Below, piece after piece: positions 48,315 to 59,720 of a DNA stretch of 64,000 bases. The DNA is taken from contig NC_084944.1 in NCBI RefSeq assembly GCF_958298935.1, positions 18,631,679 to 18,695,678 on the forward strand. Direction: 5' to 3'. The stretch comes from Phragmites australis. Taxonomy: Eukaryota > Streptophyta > Magnoliopsida > Poales > Poaceae. The translations under genes and the position numbers were made by a program. The first letter of the stretch is position 1, and each line of letters begins with the position of its first letter. The notes under the pieces were generated by a model. That model had not been told where the DNA came from. It saw only the letters and a list, made by a program, of their open reading frames with translations, and searched no databases.

Positions 48315-51300
48315 CTATGACGACGAGCCCATGTCCATGCTACAAAACGACTCGTCAATGCTGCCAAAGGCATCGCTGTTCTTAACATCGTCCCATCTCA
48401 GGACCTCCCTGATGTACCTGAACGCGTCGTCGATGGTTTTCCGCTCCAGGGCTTTCGTCTGGAACACAAAGAGCTTTCGGTCGCTGATGGAGGAGTACAG
48501 GTCCTTGAATTTCAACGCGATGTAGTAGTAGGCATGGCTGGCCAGTGACTGGTGGGTGTGGTGTGGCTTCACAGGGCTGAAGTCCGCAAACCAGTCACAT
48601 ACCGTTAGGGGTACGCAGTTGATTTTGGCCTCAAATGCATCGTACTTATTCAGGAGAAGCACGCAGGGAGTGTACTCAAAGGAAGGGTGGCTAATCACGT
48701 CCTCAAAGAAGTTTCTGCTGGCGATCATCTTGTTGCAGGGCTCTCCTGAGCTTTGCACCCACATCTGATCGTAATCCGCGAGTGAGATGCAGAAGATGAT
48801 GGCCCGTACCTCCTCCAGCATTTCCAGACACTTGAAGCCCCCATTTAGTACTTTGGAATTTATGCGGATTAACTGATACCTGCCAAGGTTAAGTAAGGAC
48901 AGGTTGTTCAACATAAGGAAAAGTAGTGGCACATGATATCATGCTAACGAGGAAACCTTGGTTCAACTTTGATACAACGAATACTGCTATGGAAACATTA
49001 GCTTACTTAGTTTGCATGGATGGATCATGAGGTTTGTCTATGTAGGAGTCAGAGAATGGGCATTGGTCATCAAGTGAGAAATCAAGCAAAGAGAGGCTAT
49101 TCCATTGGTTCATACCCTCTGCGTTCAAGATATCTGTCTCTGTTGGTTCATATTCGTTGCTAGATATTTCAACAACCTGCAAAGATAAGCAAATTTTAGT
49201 CAGAGTAACTGAACAATTTCTAAGGCAAACAGATTTATGCAACTAAGAAATTTTTTATGTCAAATCAGAGGGGAAATGACCTTAACATATTTCATTATTT
49301 GGAAAAGTGACACGGACTACAAATAATAGTTTAGCGATGCAAAAACAAACTTTGCTATGTTATCATGGACTCTGGAATTATAATGTCAGTCTTACCCTAT
49401 CTAGAAAATAGCTGGCAACAGCTGGAAGAAAATGCAAGTCGATATTCCTTCTGTATGTTGCTTGAATAGCAGGATCCTTCCAAACCTCTTCAACAATTGG
49501 TGCATATTCTCGGGTTGCAGCAGGAAAGAAGGCATCCAGATCACCCAGTGCAACAATCTCCAGCAGCCAGTCAGCAAACTGTGTCAATCTTTGATTTAGT
49601 GAATACAAAGATGCCTTGGTCTGCACTACCTCTGGTTCACCTGTTAATGCTCACATTCTGTAAAATGTTCTAGAAACACATCGAACAATAGGTGGCATCC
49701 AGGATACAAGAATATATCTTTATAATGAAATAAACATGCACTTGGTTATCTAAAAATCTCAATATTGGTGAGTGTTCAGTAAAATTGAAGTGTCTATTAA
49801 ACCTGGCAGTGGATCCCTGAATTGTATATCCAACATAGCACAATTTAACAAAATATAATGAAATGTATGGATCAATATGAGATGTATCCTCAACTTCAGA
49901 ATGTACATGTTAGGATAAACACCGCCGGGAAGATAGCCGGGCGACGTCAGCTGCTAGAGGAGGGATTGGACTCTAGATTGGGAAGACCTAAAACATTAGG
50001 GGAGACATAGGAGAAAGGGATTGGGAACTAGATTGATTTCTCTTCTTGCCTTCTTTGATCTAGGCGCAATGCCACATATATATATAGTCAGCCAGCTGAC
50101 CTACAGAGTCCTAATTCAAATCCAACTCTAACTTATCTCTACTCTTTTAACTCTAATCTGATTTAAACTAGCATATCTCTAATCTTATCTCTAACTGAAT
50201 CTGATTCAAACTAACAAATCAATCTAACTAACCCTATCGCTAACCAATCTAATCTCGTGCTACAGTACCGCGCATGAACAGTACATTGGTGAACAGTAAT
50301 CCTCCGTCTAACACCTTCGCCCCTACTTGAAAGATAGCTTGTCCTTGAGCTATAGTGGCGGCCATGGCGGTATCCTTTGGCAGCCCCGTCGACTACGTGT
50401 AGCCTTGTGCGCAGCCATCAACGAGCGGCTTCCATTGAGCCATGACACTCCCTGCACGCGTGCACAACACCATCCACACCTGCGACCGAACAAGCGAGCG
50501 TACACTGGTGCTGAGCTAGTGAACACCGACGTGGCCCTGTCATTGACGATGTCGTTGGCTTCACCGGAGATACAGTACATGCACTCACACTGAGGCAACG
50601 CAACAGATGGAGGCAACGTTGCAGCATGCTTTGTTGGTTTCTCCTCAGCCACAATCATCTTCTTTGCTGGGAGGGTTGCCGCCGGTGAAGGAACCTCTAT
50701 AGTGGATGATGAGCCACTTTGTAGTGCGACCAGCTAACGTGCAATGTCCAGTGTACGCTTGTCGACCACTGTCAACTGCGAAGATATAGTGACCAGCTGT
50801 GAAGACATGGTGCCAATCTGCTGCGCTAATTCGCCCATCTGCTGTGCTAATTCACCCATATATTGTTGCATACTTTTTTTAGATTGGCCACCACCTTGGC
50901 AAAGGCATCCACGGCCTGAGTAGTAGAGCGCTCACCGGACTAGAATCTTGGCAAGGTTGTTGTCAACAAAAGTGCTGGTATTGGTTGCATGTGATGGATG
51001 TCCAACAAACAACAACCGTCATAGATGCACCACCCGTGAAGTGCGCTGTGAGCTCGACATGCGTTGTGCTGACCGAAACCGGACAAGTGCCTCCACATGT
51101 GCTGCCACCATGAACAACTGCACCTTATCAACGTCATATGGGTTGAAGACCTGGTGAAGCACCTCCTCGGTCACCGGGTATAGCAAGTAGCTCACCGTGA
51201 CGCGAAGAACACTGGATTTGGAATCTGGTAGCTCCGATACCAAATTGTTAGGGTAAACACCACTGAAAGGATAGCCAAACGATGTCAGCTGCTAAGGGAG

Positions 51301-54300
51301 GGATTAGAATATAGATTGAGGAGACTTAGAAAATTAGGGGAGACATAAGAGCAGGGGACTGGAAACAAGATTGATTTCTCTTCTTGCCTTCTTTGATCTA
51401 GGCGCAATGCCACATATATATAGTCGGCCAATTGGCCTACAGAATCCTAATTCAATCCAACTCTAACTTATCTCCAATCTTATGTCTAACTCTTATCTGA
51501 TTTATACTAATCGATCTCTAATCTTATATCTAATCTTATCTCTAACTCTCATCTGATTTAAACTAACCGAACTTGATTCAAACTAGCAAACCAATCTAAC
51601 TAACCCTACGGCTAACCAATCTAATCGCATGCTACAGTAACACGCATGAACATATGGTGTAAAAGGCTGAGAACATTAAGTAAATAGTGTGGTGATACAA
51701 TAGAGAAACCAATAGCTCTCCTTGGAGGAGAAAAAAAAAGACAAAAATAAAATTTAGAATAGTCAATGGAGCACCCTAAAAAAGTTTGTGTAGCTTTTCA
51801 ACTATTACCACACTCGGTTTTATGATTTGTCCCTTGAATCCATTTTGTGTATACACGATTTGAGGTAGGAAAAGACGCAAGAAAACTGAACCAAATCTTA
51901 CCAACAGCCTTCTGATCACTAGTGCAAAGCTCTGTGTCTTCTTTCAGAGCTTCATCCTCAAAGCATTCTCGCCATTCAAGCAGTGTGCAGAGATATTTGT
52001 AAACATTACTTTGTATCATGAGCTTCAAATCAAGTATTTCTCCTGGAGAAAACTTTCTTCCATACAAAAACTTTGCCTGTGTTAAAAATTTCATATACTC
52101 AGTCACATAAATTGAATTAGCATGTTCCTTGTCAAGACAAGATAAACCACAGATACTGTGAACATGCTAATTTATACCTAAGCATGTTTACCACTACCCA
52201 TTGAACAATTTAGAAGTATAGGTGGAAACCATAGTGTTCATTATTCAAGTTCAAATATTGCACCCTGTTTGTTTTGAGGATAGTTCAATATTTCACTACA
52301 ATGGGCGTATTAGCACTAAAAGTCAACCTATGTATCTTTACCACAAACTACTAACAGTTTCTCTTTCAAATTTTGGTTCTTGTGTCACACACTTTCATCA
52401 TTACATGTAAGCTAAACATTATTATGTAGCATTTTTCAGAATCATGTTTTTCTTATACTCTGACATTGCCTTTTACATGAGATATACTCGTTATTTTCCA
52501 TTCAGAAATGAACATGCCAGTATGGATTCACAGAAATACTCTTGGTAGCATGTATGTTTTGGAGCAAAACATTTTATTTGACTATATCTGCTTGAATACT
52601 GAAGTTATCACATTTGCGTACTAACACAGAATAGAAATTAGCAGCATGCCGTCATGCGATTGTTAATAAAATTTCAACAGAAAATGCTTTGACCTGGTCT
52701 GTGCAATAATAGCAACAATATGAGAAAAACTGCCAGGATTTAGATATGGGCACGCTAAACTATGAGCAAGTAGAAACAAAAACCTGCTTAAAGATTGTGC
52801 TTGATCCAGAGCCATCTAGTCCAACCAGTAAAAGTTTCTGAATTCTTTTCTGCTCTAGGTAATCTGGAACAGATCTACTTGAGTCCACAGTAGCATCTTC
52901 TTTCAAACCATGAGAATATCCAGGAGGGATTGGCAGCGAAAAAATGTTAGCAATAAGACGAGTCGAGGCCTGGCTAACCAAAAAATAGTTACTCAGTTGA
53001 TTTACATACAGACTTTGAAGCAATTGTTTATGAAAAAACATACCTTTTGCCAAATGTTGCCTTTTATCATGTTCTGCCCCTCCTCTTCGTAGGAACCATC
53101 ATCATATAACCAGAAATGAGTATTTCGTGGGCACTGTACACTGGCCAGCTGAATGAAAAGCCAGTAAAACTCTGATCAAGACCTTGTACAGGTGATGAAT
53201 GATCCCCTAAAAAGGTTTAAGTTTCCTTCTTAGATTCAAAGGTGGAAAAAGAATTAAGCCACTAAAGCAAACATACTGATGGGAAATAAACGTTAAAAAA
53301 ATTTGTTCATAGAACACAACATTGAAAGAGATGTGTTTGCAAGAGGTAGTACAATAAACAAGCTAACATGGAAACCCATCCAAAAGAAAGCTGCAAACTG
53401 CAATCTTATAAAGAAATCTGAAATTACAGGACCTCGATTCCCCTCTAAGTAAAATAGACCTCCCAACACAACTATATGCAGGCTGATCCTGCATTCTTAT
53501 GAAGGTACCATAGTGCAAAGTGTGAACACTTTAGGAGGAAATCCACTGGTTAGAACAAGTATGTAATGGCAAAATGTCATGTTCCAACGTTATACAGCTG
53601 TTCCTACTAGCTCTAGCATTCATGCTTGTGTGCTGCCAAGGCTCAACCCTTTGACTACACCATATATGCTCATAAGCATAAAAGCCATTCACATCTGAAA
53701 ACATCTATCCAACATAATACTGGAGATAATATTGTACAAGCTAGATTGATGGATGATGTGCATAATGTTAATCATAAAAATAAGTAAAACGAGTGGAGTT
53801 ATGACATCAAGTGAATGTATTTATGTAATTGTGCAACAAATTTCCGCATAATAACTAATAACCAAAAGCTTGAAACCAAATTCTAAGCATCCAAAATGAT
53901 TTATAGCTCTAGTCTAAAATATAATGTTGAGTAGTTAATTTGAAGTGTACAGTACAAGCTGGAGCTTTCAATAAATCACCAAAATTACAAAGTGGGACAA
54001 TGGAACAAAGTGTATAATCCTAGCGAACTATTTACCTTAAGCATCCTGTGTTCTGCTTTTGTTATCTCCCTCCCATTTACAAACACCTGTGTAGTGCCAT
54101 TGCTAGCATCTGCTCGCAGCTTCCCTCCAACACTTAACTTTGAACTAACAATACTATCAGGCCTCTCACCTTCCTGAAAACAGGATTCAGATTAGTTTTT
54201 GCTAAATGTTAATTCAATATATGGTAATTCATGGCAATGTGATGGTTCGTAAATGTACTTAATTCACACAAAAATATTAGCCTGTATGAACAAAAACAAC

Positions 54301-55657
54301 CAAGATCTTTAGCTCAAGCATTGCACCGTTCATTTGTAGTGTTCTATGGACTCCTGAATCATAACCCATCAAAAGGATGACTGCGCTCTTTCAGTATCAG
54401 TCATTGCTAAACAAGATGTGCCCCCCCCCCCCACATACCTGATAAAGGGGTACTGCACAAACCTTTATCAGGCATTGGTAAACAAAATGTGCTTTATAAG
54501 AAAAGATATCCTTTTTGAGCCTCTGGGTTAGCATAATAATCCAAGATACATCAGCGCTTGGTGTTCACAAATATTGGGGTAGTGAGTCCCTGATGTCTAG
54601 GGTGCACCAATGGACTTATAAACAAATATACTAGATGACTTACTCAGATGTGACACGGAAGAACACCCATATAAATTTAGCTGGCTAGCAAACCTCCAAA
54701 ACCTTGCTAATAGGTGGTTGCTTTTCCAAGAGGAAACAAAATAAGGCACTCCTTGTCATATCCATGTGTAGGTGATGGTTAATGGAGCAACATTATCCCA
54801 AAAGAACCCGAATGCCGTACCTTCCCCCACAGGCCCGAGTCCTTGTCATACCAGTACCGCCCCGGCGCGAGGCGGTCCGGCGACAGGGCGCACCCGAGCA
54901 GCAGATCCAGCTCGCCCTGCGAGAGGCCGCGCCCGTTGACGACCACCTCGTCCGGCCGCACCTGGTTGGCCGCGCACCCTCGCTCAGCGCGCATGACCTG
55001 CTCCAACTCCGCTGGCCCCAGCAGCCGCGCCAGGAGCCGGTACCCCTTCCCAAGCCGCGCCCGGCGCCGCGGGTCGGCCACGGGCGCGCCGATGCAGGCG
55101 ACGCACTTGCGGCCCTCCGGCATGGACCCCATGGCGCGGAGGACGCAGGCTGCGCAATACCGCGCGCCGCAGGACAGGCACTCCTCCCGGTTCCCAAGGA
55201 TCCCCATTCCCACCCCGACGCGGCCACCCTTGCCGCACCTCGCGCACGCCCGCCGGCTGCCGCCGCCGCGGGTCGGGAGTGGAGCAGGAGGAGGGGAATC
55301 GGGAGCGAGCGGGGGCGAGGAGTTGAAGGAGGTTGGAGTGGGGGTGGAGGCGCAGTCGGGGGAGGAGGGCGGCGAGGGTAGCGCGCGCGGTGCAGGGGGA
55401 GGGCCGAGGCGGAGGAGGCGGGAGATGTGGCGGCGGTGGCGCGGGAGGGGGACGGGAGGCAGTACGTCGGCGGAGGGCGTCGACGGCGGGCCGGGGACTA
55501 CGGGGGCTGCGGGGAGGTCGACGGAGAAGGAGTAGTCGAGTTGGTCCTCGTCGGGGAGCGGCGCGCCCGCGGGGAGCAGCTTGCGGAGCGCCCGAGCCCA
55601 CGCCGACTGCACCTCCGCTTGCGCCCCCGCTGCCGGGGGCGGTGGGGACGAGGACAT
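48315..55657 (-). CDS. XLG: Extra-large GTP-binding protein (XLG), 8 exons
   Basis: Plant-specific Galpha-like protein that in the known family pairs with Gbeta-gamma at the plasma membrane and nucleus in immunity and development. Exons on the minus strand, in order: 55657-54821, 54173-54036, 53148-53044, 52969-52784, 52076-51902, 49640-49396, 49176-49007, 48879-48315 (stop included). All introns are GT-AG and the phases join to 806 residues, normal for the family. Residues 1-137 are Pro/Ser-rich. Residues 138-188 hold four CxxC pairs (CARC, CLSC, CAAC, CVAC). The P-loop is [17 protein letters not shown] (G-loop at about 410-418). PTETDIL lies at 573-579, NKYD at 696-699, and the G5-like QTKA near 759. 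The switch arginine and the DxxGQ glutamine of true Galpha proteins are absent, as usual in XLGs. The ATG at 55657 is chosen because the upstream in-frame extension to 55951 has no family character. Exon 1 is far more GC-rich than the rest. Which XLG paralogue it is cannot be settled here. Confidence 0.95.
50314..50326 (-). promoter_or_regulatory. Polypurine tract of intronic element
   Basis: The minus strand reads GTAGGGGCGAAGG immediately before the LTR that starts at 50313. The purine-rich run in this position is the expected plus-strand primer site. Confidence 0.65.
50940..51243 (-). pseudogene. PTB-like RRM fragment captured by LTR element
   Basis: Minus-strand frames starting at the primer-binding site read [20 protein letters not shown], then [13 protein letters not shown]. 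After one frameshift near 51080 they continue as [16 protein letters not shown]. The YPVT-x3-VLHQVF-PY block and the IYDGCC-LDI block are the hallmarks of the second RRM of plant polypyrimidine-tract-binding proteins. In the family this domain binds CU-rich RNA. Here it has no start codon of its own, one frameshift and a stop at 50940, so it is probably non-functional. Further along the same strand (50350-50900) a low-complexity frame repeats MGELAQQ-like heptads and then turns Pro/Ala-rich, which may be a gag remnant. The PTB match is from memory of the family and untested. Confidence 0.7.
51231..51242 (-). promoter_or_regulatory. Primer-binding site (tRNA-iMet type)
   Basis: The minus strand reads TGGTATCGGAGC, one mismatch from the common plant retroelement site complementary to initiator-Met tRNA. 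It lies three bases from the LTR edge and fixes the orientation of the intronic element. Confidence 0.8.
54421..54432. repeat. C12 homopolymer in XLG intron 1
   Basis: Twelve consecutive C residues lie inside the first intron of the XLG gene, between exons 55657-54821 and 54173-54036. It is prone to sequencing length error and has no visible function. Confidence 0.9.
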
Positions 55658-56260
55658 CACTGGGCTTCGACGAGGAGGCGAGTCAGTGAGGCGGCGGTGG
55701 AGGGAGGACACGGCTGGCTGCTCGCATTTTAAGCACAGTGGCGGCCGGCCCTTCACGTCGCTGACGCCGGCAGAGAGGACGGTGGGGGCTGCTGCCTCTT
55801 TTTGGTGGGCCCCACCTCTGCATCTCGATTGCTTGTAGCTAATGTACATGTGGGCCCCGTGTGTGCTGGGCCCGCTTGTCGGCGTGCGCAATGGTCGGGT
55901 GGGGACAGCTGGATGCTCTCTCGCCTGCTGACGATTCATTTTCTCGGACAACGGATTGCTCCTCTTCTTTTTCTTTTTTCTTTTTTTGAAAATGCTATGC
56001 CTAAGTCCGACACGTTAAGTCAGAAATACTCACTTAGATCATACATATTTATCGTTTTTTATTTTTTATAGTTCTCGACGTATAACTTTAACTATTATTT
56101 TTATTAGAATATAATTATAATATATTTTCAAAATAAATCTACATGGGTAATTTTGTATATTTCTAAATTATATATCTTAAAAGTTATTAATCATTAAAAA
56201 TTTAAAAATTTAATTAGATCTTAATTAAAATGATAAATATTTATAATCGGAGAGTACACA
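55658..56260 (-). promoter_or_regulatory. 5' flank of XLG
   Basis: This is the upstream region of the XLG start codon. The first 300 bases are GC-rich and probably hold the 5' leader. From about 55960 the sequence turns abruptly AT-rich, with T runs. I could not place a convincing TATA box or transcription start. Confidence 0.4.
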
Positions 56261-59200
56261 ACTAGTGTCCGGACTCCACGATGTATGGTACTATCGTGCC
56301 AGCTCCAATTTGGAAATTTTGCAAGGTTTTATAATTGAAAACTGCTACTTCTCATTCGCCAAAGATTTTTCTTCATGTATCACTCAGATTGTGACCGTAA
56401 AAACCTACACCTACGTAAAATATATTATTTTTACGGCCACGGACTCGTGATCATGAAAATCACCTCACAATTGTTAAAACCGTTGTACTTTTTACGTTTA
56501 TAAGTCACTGGAAGATCTGTTACCGTAAAAAGAAATAAGATTTTATGCTTGCAGGAATGAGTTTGTATAGTCACAAGTGTGACGGAGACATATGCAAGAT
56601 CTTAATCATTTGACAAGTTCAGAATTAAGGAGGAGCCTGACTAACAATGCTCGTCCGGATGTCACTTTTTCAGGTAAAATCCGAACTAGGATATACTATG
56701 TTGATTAAAGGACTCCGTTGTTCACAACAATTAAAGAGGACTGTGTCCATATCCCATTACAACCAACATATGAAAGAGTTCATTGTCTACTGATGAAGGG
56801 AAGGGAAGTATATATCCGGAGAATATGGTAGGATGGATTGGACGCCTGCCTGCATGCGCATATGTTTGTTTATTCCCTAATCCTAAGCAAGAAGCTACTA
56901 ATATATGTCATTGTCTACTGATGAAGGGAAGGGAAGTATATATCCGGAGAATATGGTATGCCACACCATACACTTTATTCCTTGTCTCGGTCTCATATGT
57001 ATCCTAAGTAATCTGGGCTATATATAGGTATCGTTCCAATGTCAACATATTTACTAATGTTGGATGGCATGTAACTGTTTTCTCCCTCTTAGGTTATTAA
57101 TGTTGATTTATGTGTATGCTTTTCTAGGCCAAATATCTAGGTATGTATGAATTACAGAGAAAGCAAAATATTACATCCAAAATACACACGAGATACTAGA
57201 GAAATCTATGCTCGAGTTCATGTAATCCTTTCTGAAATCATGATTCCATTTTTTTAAGTGTTTCTATGTATGTGTGCTCTTATCTATAGGTTTATCCAGG
57301 CTTATATGGTGATGCATGCACTCAATTTTTAGTCTATTGGACGGTAAGACACCTTATTGTTTTAATAATTATGTTCCTTTTTTCTGTTATGACGATTGAT
57401 TTTTCTACAATTATATTATATAGTGATAATTTTCGAAAGACAGGTTGTCCCAATTTAATAGGGATGAAAATGAAAATACTAAATCATGTTTTACCGGAGC
57501 TCTTTTGAAGTCTTGCATCCGAAGAACCCGGAAACAATATTCCGAGGAAATGAAAACGAAAATATATAAGTTTACAAAAACAGAAACGATTTTGGGCTCT
57601 TCCGACGTTTCTAGCTTTTTTCTTTTTTGGGCGAAAATTACCACCGTTAATTACCATTTCTCCCTGGTCCACGTATGTCAAGTGTCAACAGATAAGGGCG
57701 TAGAGCCAAGTGGCGAAGCCCAACTGCTAGCTCATGTTCCACACTTTTTCGAGTCTTTCGTCAGCTGTCTCGATCTATAGTCATGATCCAAGGCTTCATT
57801 ATTTTGTTATGCTTTTTGACTCACGGTGGAGGTAGAAACCTGGTCTCTTAGTGACTTGAGGGACATTTTATTTAATCTATGTGTAATCCTGAGGCTATAA
57901 CGGTTGACTGATTGTTATTATTTGTGATAATGTATATGTTACCTTATTAAGCTACTAGTATTTTTTTTTTTAGTCGTGCTAGTATTATATTCGTCATAAG
58001 ATGTTCATTTGATATTATATGCCGAAAAAGGTTATGCTACTACAATTGTGTTTCTATTGATATGTTACTTTTGTAATAGAATTTGTAGCCATCTTAAGAC
58101 TTGTTTGGGTGGGTGCGTTAAAAATCAACATTTATCTTTTGTATTAAATAGTTAATTTGAACATTGTATTCCTATTCATGGTTCCCATGCTCACAGGTAC
58201 GGTCCGGTGCTTTCGGAATTTAATTATTGATTCTTGAACGATATCAATATGTTTGTGTCCTGACAACACGTTTCCGGTTTTCTCATATTATTGATGTCAT
58301 ATTCGTTTCCAGTATTATCAGTATTGACTTTATTTTTGAAAGAAAATATAAAACTGAAAGTAGTTTAGATTTTTTTTTATCGTTTTCATACTGTTTTGAT
58401 CCCAACAATTTAAAGTGTCCTAGTTACGTCAGGAATGTCACCATCCGTGATAGGGTCTCTCCAACCGTTAGGAATGCTACAAACCGTCAGGAAAAAATGA
58501 GGGGTAGTGCATCATTGAAGTTTACCTCGGTTCTAGTGGTCAGTTCCGTCACTTTGGTACAGCCATTGGCAGACCTACTGAGGGATAAGAATGTACATAT
58601 GTATATTTAAAATTTTGTGTAAATTTTTTTCTATATATCAACTACCTAAAATACGAGTTGGTTCTCACATCACCTCTTTTATGTACTCTCCTTCTATCTA
58701 ATAAAAACTCTTAAAATTTAAATTAATCACTTTTGTTATCCACTCTCATCCTCTAGCCTCTCTGTCTCATTACCAAGTACGGATATGGGTCATTTTACTA
58801 ATAAAAATAACTGAAGAAATTAGGAGGGAAATTAGTAAATAATCTCCTACTACTTTTGTGGATCCCATCTTAAATCAAACTATGATATCGCTCTCGACGT
58901 ATTTATTCAACAGCGCTCTCATGGCGCATCTATATCTTCATACCTTAAGTTTAAGCTTGATGTTACTGCGTTTAATGTTTGTGTTTTCGTTAAAACGTAC
59001 AGACACTTAGCTAGTATTATGTTCTGTAGGCGTGCCTGGTGACCGCGGTCCACAATGGTTCAAGCCCATATCGTCAAGACCTAACCGGTGTTGACGCGAC
59101 CACAACTCAAGACCCACTGCCCACGCGACCACGCATAGCGCCCCAAGTGCCCTCGAGGTACGAGTGATGATTATGTGCGTGAGTGCGTCAATTCCTAAGA

Positions 59201-59540
59201 GGCTGAGACTGTGTGTGATTGCATGACAACCACGTTGCTAAGATGGAGGGCGGCGGCCGCGTGGGCACGGGCAAGGCATGGGTCACAGTGGCAGGGCGTG
59301 GAGTGGGCGCGGGCTTAAGCCTAGAGGGGAACAGCGGCGATGGCACAGGCTCGAACTAGGCAACATCGCAGGCACGAGCGAGGTGGGGTGCACGCGGCTA
59401 CGCGTGGGCATGAGCGCGACGGGTATGTGCATCCAAGTTGAAAATCTTAGGTCCACCACTGGGTAGAGCTGTGCTTCTTTCTATACAACCTGTGCCAAAA
59501 CATTTTTTCCTCCTCTTAAAACCACCACATTATTCCATCC
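56261..59540. other. No recognisable gene
   Basis: AT-rich intergenic DNA upstream of XLG. Open frames (e.g. 57445-57780, 58227-58610) lack domains and codon-bias cues. It contains the 51-bp direct repeat described separately. Confidence 0.5.
56780..56958 (+). repeat. 51-bp perfect direct repeat with 77-bp spacer
   Basis: 56780-56830 and 56908-56958 are identical. The spacer is 77 bp. It is too long for a target duplication and is best read as a local segmental duplication. Confidence 0.95.
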
Positions 59541-59548
59541 TACGGGAC

Positions 59549-59720
59549 ATACACTATTAGTGACCCCCTTCTTTGCCCGTTTATCACTACCGGATCAATT
59601 AAAACCGATAATAATACAGTTATCGCTACCGATTCATAAGAAAAATCCTATTACTGCCAGTTTTTATTGAGAAATCTGACTACAGGGCGTGAACATTGAA
59701 GAGGAGTTGGTGTCAGATGA
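59549..59720 (+). mobile_element. CACTA-like terminus and subterminal repeats
   Basis: CACTATTAGTGACCC at 59549, then TATCACTACCGGAT, TATCGCTACCGATTCATAAG and similar repeats, collinear with the left end of the 41625-42763 element. No right partner was found. Confidence 0.5.

Larger units (their letters stand above)
49908..51652 (-). mobile_element. Small non-autonomous LTR retrotransposon in XLG intron 5
   Basis: Two similar LTRs (49908-50313 and 51246-51652) begin TGTTAGG on the plus strand, and the complete one ends CTAACA. The element runs on the minus strand. Next to the 51246 LTR is TGGTATCGGAGC, a near-perfect initiator-Met tRNA primer-binding site. Next to the 50313 LTR is a purine tract on the minus strand. 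The interior, about 930 bp, encodes no protease, reverse transcriptase or integrase. It does hold RRM-like and gag-like reading frames. The 51246 LTR lacks its last roughly 35 bp, so no target duplication remains. It sits wholly inside the 2.26-kb intron, antisense-neutral because host and element share the minus orientation. Confidence 0.85.

Noticed and set aside
54782..55732. Several long open frames antisense to or overlapping XLG exon 1
   Set aside because: They mirror the GC-rich exon. Composition keeps all frames open, and only the minus frame with four CxxC pairs and valid splice joins is protein-like.
55658..55951. Upstream extension of the XLG reading frame
   Set aside because: The added 98 residues have no similarity to the family's N-terminus, and the ATG at 55657 gives a normal length.
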